A stretch of DNA of 64,000 nt from Bradyrhizobium sp. SRS-191 (GCF_024586915.1 NZ_JANBVS010000019.1:62001-126000); one strand, 5' to 3'. Counted from the stretch's first letter, positions 1 through 8,944 are shown. Notes: a model not told the origin generated them from the letters alone. Numbers and translations are program-made.

Positions 1-55
1 CGCCGGAGACATAGGTCTTGGTCAGTCCTTTCGCGGTGAAGACAGGTTGTGTCAT
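1..55 (-). CDS. ABC transporter ATP-binding protein, N-terminal fragment
   Basis: Only the first 18 codons lie in the window; the gene continues beyond base 1. The start ATG overlaps the stop of the upstream membrane-protein gene (ATGA), so the two are translationally coupled. The peptide begins MTQPVFTAKGLTKTYVSG, typical of the first strand and A-loop of an ABC ATPase (LolD/MacB-like). That family hydrolyses ATP on the cytoplasmic face to power export or lipoprotein release. The substrate cannot be told from this fragment. Confidence 0.6.
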   Translation of the reverse strand, partial: MTQPVFTAKGLTKTYVSG

Positions 56-492
56 GAACGGGCTGCCTCCCACGCAAAGGCTGCCAGGCTGAGCGCCCAT
101 ACCAAGGCCATTCCCAGCAAAACCCACTTGAAATCGGAAGCGATCATGAAGTTGACGGCCGCCATCAGGCCGATCGAGGCTGCACCGGCGACCATGGAGC
201 CGATTGCAGCAATTGGATGGTGATCGCGGAGGGACGTGGTCGCCAAGGTGACCGCGAGAACGCCCGTGGCGACGATGTAGCCGCCCATCACGCGAAACAC
301 GTGAAGGAGCCACGATCCTAGTCTGTCCCCGACCAGTTGCAGCTCGGCGGGGGTCAGTTTCATGAACCTGACGTCCTCGGGTAGCAGCGACGGCCGGACG
401 AACAGGAAGTAGAGGCCGACGCCGATCAGCAGGACTCCCGATCCGACGAGCAGGAGGGAGGAAAGCGTCCACCGAGCTGCTTCCTTGCGCAT
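52..492 (-). CDS. four-helix membrane protein of unknown function
   Basis: The 146-residue protein has four hydrophobic segments (roughly residues 8-33, 56-82, 86-115 and 117-140) and begins MRKEAARW. A longer reading frame upstream overlaps the next gene and is not used. I do not recognise a family. It is the fourth gene of a minus-strand run (DUF2933, ICMT-like methyltransferase, this gene, ABC ATPase), with an ATGA overlap into the ABC gene. It could be the membrane partner of that ATPase or an independent inner-membrane protein. Confidence 0.65.
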   Translation of the reverse strand: MRKEAARWTLSSLLLVGSGVLLIGVGLYFLFVRPSLLPEDVRFMKLTPAELQLVGDRLGSWLLHVFRVMGGYIVATGVLAVTLATTSLRDHHPIAAIGSMVAGAASIGLMAAVNFMIASDFKWVLLGMALVWALSLAAFAWEAARS

Positions 493-505
493 CGGGACAT
501 CTCCA

Positions 506-1180
506 TCAGCCGTGGCGGTAGTCGCTCGAGGGCGCCCGCCCCAGAACACGGCCGATCTTCGGAATGAATCCCGGCACCTCGGCGGCGTAGAGGTCGTATG
601 CTGCGCCGAATTGCGCTCGCGCATCCCGCTCCTCGCCGCGCGCCAGCTTCACGTACATGACGGTCAGCACCGGAAACATCGCCAGCGTCAGAATCGTCGG
701 CCACTGCAGCAGGAAGCCGAACATGACGAGGATGAAGCCGACATACTGCGGGTGCCGGACGTAGCTGTAGGGACGGGTGGTCGCAAGGCTGCGGGTCTGC
801 TGCGCATCGTACAGCACCCGCCAGGCGGCGGAGATCAACAGAAAGCCCGCACCGATAAAGATGAAGCTCAGGATATGGAACGGTCCGGCATGCGGATTGG
901 TCTTCCAGCCGAACAGCATCTCAAGGAGGTGACCCGCGTCGTGCGAGAACCAATCAACATTCGGATAGTGCGACTGTAGCCAGCCCGACAGGAAGTAGAT
1001 GGTGAGCGGGAAGCCGTACATCTCCACGAACAGCGCCACCAGGAAGGCGCTGAAAGCGCTGAAGGAGCGCCAGTCACGCGACGTCTGCGGCTTGAAAAAG
1101 CTGTAGGCAAACAGGATGAAGACCACCGAGTTGACGATGACCAGGCTCCAAAGGCCGTAGGCCGGCGCTGTGTCGTGCAT
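506..1180 (-). CDS. isoprenylcysteine carboxyl methyltransferase-like (ICMT/PEMT fold) membrane methyltransferase
   Basis: The 224-residue polytopic protein carries the ICMT/phospholipid methyltransferase signature in its C-terminal half (RPYSYVRHPQYVGF, then ARGEERDARAQFG), which forms the SAM-binding region in this fold. Bacterial members are inner-membrane methyltransferases whose substrates are mostly unknown; many sit beside copper or thiol-stress genes. The ATG at 1180 is preferred over a GTG at 1183 because it lies five bases after GGAGG. It overlaps the DUF2933 stop as TGATG, so the genes are coupled. Confidence 0.8.
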   Translation of the reverse strand: MHDTAPAYGLWSLVIVNSVVFILFAYSFFKPQTSRDWRSFSAFSAFLVALFVEMYGFPLTIYFLSGWLQSHYPNVDWFSHDAGHLLEMLFGWKTNPHAGPFHILSFIFIGAGFLLISAAWRVLYDAQQTRSLATTRPYSYVRHPQYVGFILVMFGFLLQWPTILTLAMFPVLTVMYVKLARGEERDARAQFGAAYDLYAAEVPGFIPKIGRVLGRAPSSDYRHG

Positions 1181-1437
1181 CACTGCCTCCTTCCGTCAGG
1201 CGGCTGGGGCTCGGCGTGATGGTGGCCGTGGCCGCCGTGATGCATGAACAAGTGCATCAGCGGGCAGGCAAGCAGCGGCGCCCAGATCAGAACCCCGAGC
1301 ACGTGCGCCCTGTGCTCGGTGAACAAGAGCGCGCCGGCGATGATGAGGAACCCGATCAGAACAAAGCCGGCCTTGGATTTCGTGGACATGCCCCGATGAG
1401 GGCGCTCTCGATACGCGGGATGGTCCTGCACCGACAT
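1180..1437 (-). CDS. DUF2933 small membrane protein
   Basis: This 85-residue protein has two adjacent hydrophobic stretches (about residues 20-37 and 44-60) followed by a His-rich tail (HHGGHGHHHAEP) that could bind metal. It matches my knowledge of DUF2933 proteins, which are common in proteobacterial copper-resistance clusters. The start at 1437 is supported by GAGAGGAG eight bases upstream; a longer frame lacks such a site. It is first in a coupled run with the methyltransferase gene. Its biochemical function is unknown. Confidence 0.75.
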   Translation of the reverse strand: MSVQDHPAYRERPHRGMSTKSKAGFVLIGFLIIAGALLFTEHRAHVLGVLIWAPLLACPLMHLFMHHGGHGHHHAEPQPPDGRRQ

Positions 1438-1585
1438 GGGCTGGCTCCTCTCGTTGATGAGGCTTAGCGGCGCCGTTGCCATCATTGTTGCGCGCGATCA
1501 GCAGCGGCAGGCCGCAAGACTCACTGGCCCTTGTTCGTTGGCGCCCTCCAACGGGGACCGCCGGAGCAAATCCTGCCCTTGCAGG

Positions 1586-2242
1586 TTATTGCATCGGCTT
1601 GCCGCGCTGCATGCCCATGCCCATTGTCGCCCCGCCCCGCATTGCGGACATCATCGGCATCATGCCCATCTGCGGCGCGAGCAGCTCGTCAGCCGCCTTC
1701 TTCTGCTCGTCGGAAAACGCCGAGACCAGGTTCGTAAGCGTCGATTTCATCGCGCGGGTGCCTTCGAGCCGAGCCGCGAGCCATTTCTCCTGGAACGCGA
1801 GCTTTTCCACCAGACCAGCAGCACCGGCGCCCTGCTGCGACATCATCGAGCCGCGCATCTCCCCCAACGTCTTGGCATTGGTCCGCAGCGCATCGGCGAA
1901 GGCGTTCCAGGTGGGCTGCTGCGCATCGGTGATCTTGAGCTCGGTCCGAAGGAACGCGATCCGACCCTCGATGTGATCGATACTATCCATGCCCATTCCG
2001 TCGCCGGACGGACGCATCATCTCCATCATCTTCGCCATGTCCATCATGGGCATCCTCCCGCCCATCATCCCACCGCCATTCATGCTCGGAGAGCCCGTCG
2101 GCGCAGGCTGATCCGCCTTTGCCTTCGCCTGTTCCTGCTTCTGGTCGGGATGATGCCCTTCGTGTTCGGCGGCCGATTGCGCCCAGGCGGCGTGTCCGAG
2201 TGTCGTGACGAGGAGTGCAGCAGCAAAGGTCAAAGCACGCAT
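1586..2242 (-). CDS. Spy/CpxP-like (LTXXQ motif) periplasmic protein
   Basis: The 218-residue protein has a Sec signal peptide (cleavage near AWA-QS, residue 21), a Met/His-rich linker (residues 25-80, with MMGGRMPMMDMAKMMEMM) and a helical region with LTXXQ-like repeats (LKITDAQQPTWNAFAD, then TLTNLVSAFSDEQKKAADE). Spy and CpxP family members act in the periplasm as stress chaperones or modulators. The Met and His richness and the surrounding genes suggest copper binding. It is divergent from the His-rich protein gene, across a FixK/FNR-type box. Confidence 0.75.
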   Translation of the reverse strand: MRALTFAAALLVTTLGHAAWAQSAAEHEGHHPDQKQEQAKAKADQPAPTGSPSMNGGGMMGGRMPMMDMAKMMEMMRPSGDGMGMDSIDHIEGRIAFLRTELKITDAQQPTWNAFADALRTNAKTLGEMRGSMMSQQGAGAAGLVEKLAFQEKWLAARLEGTRAMKSTLTNLVSAFSDEQKKAADELLAPQMGMMPMMSAMRGGATMGMGMQRGKPMQ

Positions 2243-2301
2243 GGCAAACTCCTGGATGAGGATGGTCAGTCCTCAGGATGACTGCATTCAGCGTCGATCC
2301 A

Positions 2302-2315
2302 TTGATTCACGTCAA
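2302..2315. promoter_or_regulatory. FixK/FNR-type box
   Basis: The sequence TTGATTCACGTCAA fits the consensus TTGAY-N4-RTCAA exactly. It lies in the 174-base divergent region between the Spy-like gene and the His-rich gene, about 60 bases from the first start and 100 from the second. FixK2/FNR-family activators bind such sites under low oxygen. The role here is inferred from the match and its position. Confidence 0.55.
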
Positions 2316-2416
2316 TGTGTCGAGCTGCGGGGGCCAACTGATTTGAACTTGTGCTGCAACAAAGTTCCGCTCGCGCACTCTGCTTCGATCGCGGATCATT
2401 CACCGGGAGAACTGAG

Positions 2417-2659
2417 ATGATCACCAGAACATTAATTGCCCTCGTCGCCGGCGCCGCACTTGCCGTACCCGCCATGGCGCAAAGCGCTGACACGGAGAAG
2501 AACGGTCACCACTACAACGGCGGTCCGAAGACTGAAGTCCCTCATCACATGGGGAAGAAGGACACGGGTGGGTCCACCAAGGACGGAGCGTCCGGAGGTC
2601 ATCACTACACGGGCGGCCCGACCAGTTCGCAGCCGCACCACATGGGCGACAAGAAGTAG
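2417..2659 (+). CDS. small exported His-rich repeat protein
   Basis: This 80-residue protein has a signal peptide (cleavage near AMA-QS, residue 21) and a mature part made of two copies of one module: HHYNGGPKTEVPHHMGKK (31-48) and HHYTGGPTSSQPHHMGDK (62-79). The paired His and the Met in each copy suggest periplasmic copper or other metal binding. The start at 2417 follows a GGGAGA site; an upstream in-frame extension has none. It faces away from the Spy-like gene. I do not recognise a named family. Confidence 0.7.
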   Translation: MITRTLIALVAGAALAVPAMAQSADTEKNGHHYNGGPKTEVPHHMGKKDTGGSTKDGASGGHHYTGGPTSSQPHHMGDKK

Positions 2660-2666
2660 CGTATTC

Positions 2667-2703
2667 CTCCGTCCGTGACGGCAACGAACCATCGCGGACG
2701 GAG
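2667..2703. terminator. hairpin between convergent genes
   Basis: A perfect 9-base inverted repeat (CTCCGTCCG at 2667-2675 and CGGACGGAG at 2695-2703) sits between the convergent His-rich and DUF411 genes. There is no clear U-tract on either side, so a terminator role is only probable. Confidence 0.4.
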
Positions 2704-2745
2704 CGCGGCAGTAAACCGGTCGGCATCGGCACGCCCACCATGGCG

Positions 2746-3228
2746 TCAGCCGACCGCCCGGTCTCCGACAAAGCGCATGAACGGCCGCTGTCCGTCCGCC
2801 CCGAACAGCACGACCGAATAGGGTACGGGGCGACCGCCCTCCATGCCGGGTGATCCGGTCGGCATGCCGGGTACGGCGACTCCCAGCGCATTTGGGCGCT
2901 CAAGGAGCAGGCGACGGATGGCCGCGGCAGGCACGTGCCCTTCGACAACGTAGCCTGCGACCTCGGCCGTGTGACATGCCGCCAAGTTCGCGGGAACATG
3001 AAGATGTGCCCTGACCGACTCCAGGTCGGAGGTCTCGTCTACCTTTACGGCATATCCGGCGTCGCGCAGATGTTGCACCCAGCCTGAACAGCAGCCGCAG
3101 TTCGGGTCCTTGTGCACCCTGACGATCACCTCCTCAGCAAATGCCGCGGCCACAGGCACCGCCAGCATTCCGGCCGTGACAAGCGACAGGACCGACCGGC
3201 GGGTGAGCGGATAGGCTTCATGTTTCAT
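2746..3228 (-). CDS. DUF411 metal-binding protein with Tat-like signal
   Basis: The 160-residue protein has a TRRSVLSL twin-arginine-like signal (residues 9-16, hydrophobic to about 31). The DUF411 core follows, with DPNCGCCSGW (C44, C46, C47), a third Cys-containing loop (AACHTAEV) and the GHVPAAAIRRLL segment. DUF411 proteins are periplasmic thioredoxin-like proteins found in copper and silver resistance clusters and thought to bind metal through the CxCC site. A GGAG site lies seven bases before the ATG. It is the last gene of the cus operon, 12 bases after the cupredoxin gene. Confidence 0.85.
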   Translation of the reverse strand: MKHEAYPLTRRSVLSLVTAGMLAVPVAAAFAEEVIVRVHKDPNCGCCSGWVQHLRDAGYAVKVDETSDLESVRAHLHVPANLAACHTAEVAGYVVEGHVPAAAIRRLLLERPNALGVAVPGMPTGSPGMEGGRPVPYSVVLFGADGQRPFMRFVGDRAVG

Positions 3229-3240
3229 CGCGCGCTCCGT

Positions 3241-3705
3241 TTACTTGACCGTCACATGTCCCGTCATCCCGAACTCCCGATGGTTCGGAATGAGGCACGA
3301 AAATTCGAATGTCCCGGGCTTCGTGAACTTCCACAGCACCTCCGCGGTCTTCTTCGGCCCGACGCGGACACCGTTCGGCTCGTCGTGCTCCATGTGCGGA
3401 TGCTTCCTCATCACGGCCGCGTGTTTCAAATTCTCCTTTGTGGTCGCCAGCAGGAATTCATGATCCTCAGTCCCCACGTTGCGCAGCACGAACCTGATCT
3501 GCTCGCCCCGCTTCACCTCGATGCGGCTCGGCGCGTAATCCATCTCATTCATCGCGATCTCGATGGTACGCGCGGGCTGCGCCGGATCGCCTGGCTCTCC
3601 GGCCGAGTAGGATGCGTGATTGCCGTGCTCATGGGCGCGTGAGGCCGTAGCGGTCGCTAGACAGACAGCGACAGCGAGCGTTCCGATACGAGAGATCCTA
3701 TTCAA
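3241..3705 (-). CDS. periplasmic cupredoxin (plastocyanin/azurin-like)
   Basis: The 154-residue protein has a signal peptide (cleavage near SRA-HE, residue 24) and a full type 1 copper ligand set: H82 in DHEF, then C137, H142 and M147 in SCLIPNHREFGM. The His- and Met-rich stretch at 95-108 (HAAVMRKHPHMEHD) may bind more copper. It likely carries or shuttles copper in the periplasm for the CusAB pump. The start codon is TTG, with AGGAG ten bases upstream. It lies between cusA and the DUF411 gene in one operon. Confidence 0.85.
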   Translation of the reverse strand: MNRISRIGTLAVAVCLATATASRAHEHGNHASYSAGEPGDPAQPARTIEIAMNEMDYAPSRIEVKRGEQIRFVLRNVGTEDHEFLLATTKENLKHAAVMRKHPHMEHDEPNGVRVGPKKTAEVLWKFTKPGTFEFSCLIPNHREFGMTGHVTVK

Positions 3706-3751
3706 GACTCAATCTCCTAGTTGTCGTGGTGATAAAAGACACAGATTCGGC

Positions 3752-6700
3752 CTACTCGGCCGCTTGCGGAACGGGCGCCGGTCTCGTGGTTTGGTTGGGA
3801 AGCCCCTCAAGGGCGACGTCGCCCGCCCCGCCGGGCGGGAGGCCCCGGCCCTTCACGAGGCCGAAGATGGCCGGGATGACGATCAATGTCAGCAGAGTCG
3901 ACGAGATCATGCCGCCGATCATCGGCACCGCGATGCGCTGCATGATCTCGGAGCCCGTGCCGGTGCTCCACATGATCGGCAGCAGGCCCGCCATGATGGC
4001 CACCACCGTCATCATCTTCGGACGCACGCGCTCGACAGCTCCTACCATGATCGCCGCATGGAGATCCTGCCGGGTGAGCGCGCGGCTCTCGGCAGCTCGC
4101 GACGCCCTGACCTCGGCGAGCGCGTGATCAAGATAGATCAGCATCACCACGCCGGTCTCGGCGGCGACACCTGCGAGCGCGATGAATCCGACAGCGACGG
4201 CAACCGACAGATTGAAGCCGAGCCACCACATCATCCAGATGCCGCCCACCAGCGCGAACGGAAGCGAGAGCATGACGATCATCGTCTCTGTCAGAGCCCT
4301 GAAATTGAGGTACAATAGCAGGAAGATGATTGTCAGCGTCACGGGCACGACGATCTTCAGACGGGCCGCGGCGCGCTGCAGATATTCATACTGACCGCTC
4401 CAGACCACGTAGTATCCGGCCGGAAACTGAATGCTTTCGGTCACGGCGCGCTGCGCGTCGGCGACGTAGCTCCCGATGTCCCGATCCCTGATGTCGACGT
4501 AGATGTAGGTCGCCAGCTGCCCATTCTCGGTGCGGATAGAGGTCGGTCCGCGCGCCGGCTCGACCGTTGCCACCTCGCCCAGCGGCACAGCACCGCCCGC
4601 CGGCATCGGCACCAGAATGTCGCTGGCGATGGCCTTGGGATTGTCGCGGAGGTCGCGGGGGTAGCGCATGTTGACCGTAAACCGCTGCCGGCCTTCGACC
4701 GTCGTGGTCACCGTCTGGCCACCCAATGCCGCGGCGATCGTGTCCTGGACATCCTGGATCAGGATGCCGTAGCGGGCGAGCGCCTCGCGATCGGGCGCAA
4801 TCTCCAGATAGTAGCCGCCGATGCCGCGCTCGGCGTAGGCGGACGACGTCCCGGGGACCGCCTTGATGACACGCTCGATCTGCTTGGCCAGCCTATCGAT
4901 CTCGACCAAATCTGTACCCATCACCTTGACGCCGATCGGCGTTCGGATCCCGGTCGAGAGCATGTCGATGCGCGCCTTGATCGGCATGGTCCAGGCGTTC
5001 GACACGCCGGGGAATTGCAGCGCTTTATCCATCTCCGCGATCAGCCCATCGACGGTGAGGCCAGGGCGCCACTGTTCCTTCGGCTTCAGGTTGACTACGG
5101 TTTCGAACATCTCGGTGGGAGCAGGATCGGTCGCGGTCGCCGCTCGTCCCGCCTTGCCGTAGACCGAGGCGACCTCCGGGAACGACTTGATGATCCGGTC
5201 CTGCGTCTGCATCAGTTCGGCCGCCTTGGTGACCGAGATGCCCGGCAACGTGGTCGGCATATAGAGCAGCGTGCCCTCGTTCAGCGATGGCATGAACTCG
5301 GTCCCGAGCTGGCGCGCGGGCCATATCGAAATGGCCAGCACGGCCAGCGAGGCCAGGATGACCAACGTCTTCGCCCGTAGCACACCCTTGATGACCGGCC
5401 GGTAGATCCAGATCAGGAAGCGGTTGATGGGGTTGCGGTGCTCTGGAACGATCCTGCCGCGAACGAAGATGATCATCAGCGCGGGCACAAGGGTCACCGA
5501 CAACAAAGCGGCTGCAGCCATCGAGAACGTCTTGGTGAACGCGAGCGGGCTGAACAGACGCCCCTCCTGCGACTCCAGCGTGAAGATCGGCATAAACGAT
5601 ACGGTGATGATGAGCAGACTGAAGAACAGCGCCGGCCCGACCTCCGAGGCCGCATCGATCAGCACCTGGACGCGCGACTGACCGGGCTTGGCCCGCTCCA
5701 GATGCTTGTGGGCGTTCTCGATCATGACGATGGCCGCATCCACCATGGCGCCGATCGCGATCGCGATGCCGCCGAGGCTCATGATGTTGGAGCCGAGGCC
5801 CAGCAGCTTCATCGCGCCGAATGCCATCAGTACGCCGACCGGCAGCATCAGGATGGCGACGAGCGCGCTGCGGACATGGAGCAGGAAGACCACGCAGACC
5901 ATCGCCACGACGATGCTTTCCTCGAGCAGGGTGTGCTTCAGGGTGTCGATCGCGGCGTAGATCAGGTTAGAGCGGTCGTAGACCGGCACGATCTCGACCG
6001 AACTCGGCAAGCTGCTGGCGATCTCCTTGAACCGCGCCTTGACGTTCTCGATGACGTCCAGCGCGTTGACACCGAACCGCTGCAGCACGATGCCGCTGGC
6101 AACCTCCCCCTCGCCGTTCAGCTCGGCGATGCCGCGCCGCTCGTCGGGCCCGAGCTCGACGCTGGCAACGTCGCGCAACAGCACAGGCGTGCCGCCGGAG
6201 GTCTTCAGGACGATGTTGCCGAGATCGTTGATGCTCTTGAGGTAGCCCTTGCCGCGGATGACGTATTCGAACTCGGAGAGCTCCACGGTCCGACCACCGA
6301 CGTCGGCGTTCGAAGCCCGGATCGCATCCCGAACCTTCTGCATGCTGATGCCGCGGTCGCGCATCCGCTGCGGATCGAGGATCACGTTGTACTGCTTGAC
6401 GAAGCCGCCGATACTGGCGACCTCGGCGACGCCGCCCGCCTTGGCCAGCGCGAATTTGAGATTCCAGTCCTGGATCGTGCGCGTGTCAGCGAGGTTCAGC
6501 TCCTTGGACATCACAGCGTACTGGTAGACCCAGCCGACACCGGTGGCGTCGGGACCGATCGTCGGTGTAACGCCGGCAGGCAAACGCGAGGTGGCGCTGT
6601 TCAGGAACTCCATGACCCGCGAGCGCGCCCAGTAGATGTCGGTGCCGTCCTCGAAGATCACATAGACGAACGACACGCCGAAGAACGAGAATCCACGCAC

Positions 6701-6943
6701 CACCTTCGACTTCGGCACCGTCAGCATGGCCGTGGTCAGGGGATAAGTGACCTGATCCTCGATCACCTGCGGTGCCTGGCCGGGATACTCGGTATAGACG
6801 ATCACTTGCGTATCGGAGAGATCCGGGATGGCATCGAGCGGGAGATGGACCAACGCGTAGAGTCCAGCGGCCGCCGCGAAGCCGGTGCCGAACAGGACGA
6901 GCAGCAGGTTGCGCGCCGACCAGGAGATGATGCGGGCGATCAT
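3752..6943 (-). CDS. cusA: CusA/CzcA-family heavy-metal efflux RND transporter
   Basis: The 1063-residue protein has the usual RND layout: 12 predicted helices in two halves and two large periplasmic loops. The first helix is followed by DAIPDLSDTQVIVYTEYPGQ; helix 4 carries GAMVDAAIVMIENAHKHLE with the proton-relay Asp. Met residues in GTEFMPSLNEG, NAWTMPIKARIDM and GVKVMG fit the Cu(I)/Ag(I) branch, where a Met triad binds metal. It should pump Cu(I) or Ag(I) out of the periplasm using the proton gradient. The start overlaps the cusB stop by four bases. The length is normal for the family. Confidence 0.92.
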   Translation of the reverse strand: MIARIISWSARNLLLVLFGTGFAAAAGLYALVHLPLDAIPDLSDTQVIVYTEYPGQAPQVIEDQVTYPLTTAMLTVPKSKVVRGFSFFGVSFVYVIFEDGTDIYWARSRVMEFLNSATSRLPAGVTPTIGPDATGVGWVYQYAVMSKELNLADTRTIQDWNLKFALAKAGGVAEVASIGGFVKQYNVILDPQRMRDRGISMQKVRDAIRASNADVGGRTVELSEFEYVIRGKGYLKSINDLGNIVLKTSGGTPVLLRDVASVELGPDERRGIAELNGEGEVASGIVLQRFGVNALDVIENVKARFKEIASSLPSSVEIVPVYDRSNLIYAAIDTLKHTLLEESIVVAMVCVVFLLHVRSALVAILMLPVGVLMAFGAMKLLGLGSNIMSLGGIAIAIGAMVDAAIVMIENAHKHLERAKPGQSRVQVLIDAASEVGPALFFSLLIITVSFMPIFTLESQEGRLFSPLAFTKTFSMAAAALLSVTLVPALMIIFVRGRIVPEHRNPINRFLIWIYRPVIKGVLRAKTLVILASLAVLAISIWPARQLGTEFMPSLNEGTLLYMPTTLPGISVTKAAELMQTQDRIIKSFPEVASVYGKAGRAATATDPAPTEMFETVVNLKPKEQWRPGLTVDGLIAEMDKALQFPGVSNAWTMPIKARIDMLSTGIRTPIGVKVMGTDLVEIDRLAKQIERVIKAVPGTSSAYAERGIGGYYLEIAPDREALARYGILIQDVQDTIAAALGGQTVTTTVEGRQRFTVNMRYPRDLRDNPKAIASDILVPMPAGGAVPLGEVATVEPARGPTSIRTENGQLATYIYVDIRDRDIGSYVADAQRAVTESIQFPAGYYVVWSGQYEYLQRAAARLKIVVPVTLTIIFLLLYLNFRALTETMIVMLSLPFALVGGIWMMWWLGFNLSVAVAVGFIALAGVAAETGVVMLIYLDHALAEVRASRAAESRALTRQDLHAAIMVGAVERVRPKMMTVVAIMAGLLPIMWSTGTGSEIMQRIAVPMIGGMISSTLLTLIVIPAIFGLVKGRGLPPGGAGDVALEGLPNQTTRPAPVPQAAE

Positions 6944-8373
6944 TTGTGCTCTCCATGGGCATGTCCACCCGTGGCATCCGATGACGGGCTCCCGTCGGCG
7001 AAGCCCTTCAGGGCGGCTTTGAGGTTGCTTTCTGCATCGATCAGGAAGTTCGCGGAGGTGACGACCGTCTCACCTTCCTTGAGACCGTCACGGATTTCGA
7101 TGTAGCCGCCGCCCCGGCGTCCAAGCTTCACGTCCCGCGGCTCGAACTTGCCTTCGCCCTTGTCGACGAGAACGGCCTGCCGAGCGCCGGTGTCGAGCAC
7201 CGCACTCTCCGGCACCGCAACGACCGGAGAGGCATCGGCCGTATTGATCTCGGCATCGACATACATGTCCGGCAGCAAGGCTACGTCCGGATTGGAAAGC
7301 TCGATCCGAACGCGAGCGGTGCGGGTGTCCTTGTTCACCTGCGGATAGATCACGGCGATCTTTCCGGAGAACGTCCGGCCCGCAAAGCTGCGAGCTCGGA
7401 TCGAGACGGGTTGTCCCACCGCGATGGTGCCGAGGTCGCGCTCGGCGACGTCGACCAGCGCCCACACCAGCGAAATGTCCGCGATCCGGAACAGCACGTC
7501 GCCGGGATTGGCACGCATGCCCTCCACCGCGTTGCGTTCGAGCACGATTCCGTCGCGCGGCGCGGTCCATTGCACGGTCACGGGCGCGACATGGGACTTC
7601 TCCATGGCGGTGATCACGGGCTCAGGAACGTCCAGATTGGTCAAGCGCTGGCGCGAACCGCGGCCGTAGGACTCCACGCCCCCCACGATTTTCGAGTTGA
7701 TCGTGGAGAGGTATTCCGCCGCGGCGGCCGCGATTGCAGAACTGTAGATCTCCATCAGCGGCTGCCCGGCCTTCACGCGGGTGCCGGTCGTGACGTCAGC
7801 AACCTTCTGAACGAAGCTCTCCGAGCGCATCGCGATCACCGAGATTCGCCGCTCGTCGAGCTGGATCGTGCCGGGCGCCTTCACCGCCACGCTGATGCTG
7901 CGCCGTTCGGCGGGCTCGGATTTCACGCCGGTGCGCTGGATCTTGCCCGGCGATAGCTTCACCGTGCCGTCGTCGGTCTCGTCGCCTTCGTACACAGGGA
8001 CGTAGTCCATCCCCATGGGATCCTTCTTCGGCACCGCCGAGGTATCCGGCAGTCCCATGGGATTGCGGTAGTACAGGATCTTTCGCGAGGCATTCGCCTG
8101 CGGCTGCGACTTCGCCTTCGGCTGCTCGAACGCCGGTCCATCTTCGTAGACCGGCAGATAGTCGCGCCCTTGCGCGTCCTTCTTCGGCACCGCCGACCAA
8201 GCCGGAGCTCCACCGGGATCCCGGTAGTAAAGTGGACTTCCGTCCGCGGCAGCCGCTGGAGAAGTCAGGTCGGCGTGTGCAGGCCAGGGCCCGCCGTTCA
8301 GATGCCAGGAGCCGACCAGAGCCAAGGCCCCGCCCAGCGCCAGGGCCGTCGTCAGGAGACGCAGCGTCTTCAT
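6940..8373 (-). CDS. cusB: CusB-like RND periplasmic adaptor subunit with two metal-binding modules
   Basis: The 477-residue membrane-fusion protein has an N-terminal anchor or signal (residues 1-25) and two copies of a heavy-metal-binding module (YYRDPGGAPAWSAVPKKD near 48 and YYRNPMGLPDTSAVPKKD near 100). The coiled-coil/barrel part of the adaptor follows, and the tail is His-rich (GGHAHGEHK). It links CusA to an outer-membrane channel and may pass metal to the pump. No cusC-type channel gene lies next to it, so the pump may borrow a channel encoded elsewhere. The end overlaps cusA by four bases. Confidence 0.9.
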   Translation of the reverse strand: MKTLRLLTTALALGGALALVGSWHLNGGPWPAHADLTSPAAAADGSPLYYRDPGGAPAWSAVPKKDAQGRDYLPVYEDGPAFEQPKAKSQPQANASRKILYYRNPMGLPDTSAVPKKDPMGMDYVPVYEGDETDDGTVKLSPGKIQRTGVKSEPAERRSISVAVKAPGTIQLDERRISVIAMRSESFVQKVADVTTGTRVKAGQPLMEIYSSAIAAAAAEYLSTINSKIVGGVESYGRGSRQRLTNLDVPEPVITAMEKSHVAPVTVQWTAPRDGIVLERNAVEGMRANPGDVLFRIADISLVWALVDVAERDLGTIAVGQPVSIRARSFAGRTFSGKIAVIYPQVNKDTRTARVRIELSNPDVALLPDMYVDAEINTADASPVVAVPESAVLDTGARQAVLVDKGEGKFEPRDVKLGRRGGGYIEIRDGLKEGETVVTSANFLIDAESNLKAALKGFADGSPSSDATGGHAHGEHK

Positions 8374-8427
8374 GGCGTGTTCCGCGCGCGATCAAGCGCG
8401 TCCATGTGATCGTGAATTGGGGATGTC

Positions 8428-8450
8428 GGGGCGCCGCCGAGCGGCGCCCC
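8428..8450. repeat. perfect hairpin upstream of cusB
   Basis: GGGGCGCCGC (8428-8437) and GCGGCGCCCC (8441-8450) form a 10-base perfect stem with a 3-base loop. It lies between the FixH/YtkA-like gene stop and the cusB start on the minus strand. No U-tract follows, so it may be a partial transcription block or an RNA-stability element that lowers cusBA relative to the first gene. Confidence 0.6.
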
Positions 8451-8455
8451 AGCGC

Positions 8456-8848
8456 TCACTTGGTCGCCTTGACGATGACCTTCCCGGTGACCGTCTCCGG
8501 CTCACCCTGCACCTTCGCCGACAGCGTCACCTGATAGCGGCCGGCCATCGGCAGGTCCGTCTTGAAGGCGTAAACGCCCGGCTCTTTCGAGGGCAGCGGA
8601 GAAACCGGCGACTCCATATCGGCCATGCCGTCGGGCGCCATGTCGACGCGGGTCTTGAAGATGACCGCATCCGACACCGGCTTGCCGGTCCGCTTGTTCA
8701 TCAATCGAACGGCGAGCGTGACGTCGTCGCCCTTTTTCATCTCCGGACTAACGGGCTCGAAAGCGAAGTCGCCGGCGCCGGCCATGGCGACCGAAGCGGC
8801 AAGCGAAAGGGTGGCGGCAAGGGCCGCGGTGGTGAGCTTGGAAAGCAT
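8456..8848 (-). CDS. FixH/YtkA-like exported protein
   Basis: The 130-residue protein begins with a signal peptide (MLSKLTTAALAATLSLAASVAMA) followed by one beta-sandwich domain. The pattern FEPVSPEMKKGDDVTLAVRL, then KPVSDAVIFKTRVDM, then PGVYAFKTDLPMAGRYQVTLS is that of YtkA-like/FixH-like domains. Such proteins are often linked to copper delivery or cytochrome oxidase assembly. The ATG at 8848 has GAGG eight bases upstream; a longer frame has no support. It leads the cusBA operon, 82 bases before cusB. Confidence 0.75.
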   Translation of the reverse strand: MLSKLTTAALAATLSLAASVAMAGAGDFAFEPVSPEMKKGDDVTLAVRLMNKRTGKPVSDAVIFKTRVDMAPDGMADMESPVSPLPSKEPGVYAFKTDLPMAGRYQVTLSAKVQGEPETVTGKVIVKATK

Positions 8849-8944
8849 TGTTCTGTCCTCATGAATTGATCTCGGCCGTGGCGCTGCAGGCGCACACGTC
8901 AGATTCGTCGCGAGCAAGCGTGCTGCCCGGCGGATTCTGCGAGA

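Noticed and set aside
5438..7105. Open frame of 555 codons antisense to cusA
   Set aside because: Low-complexity His/Asp/Arg composition with no known domain; cusA on the other strand is unambiguous.
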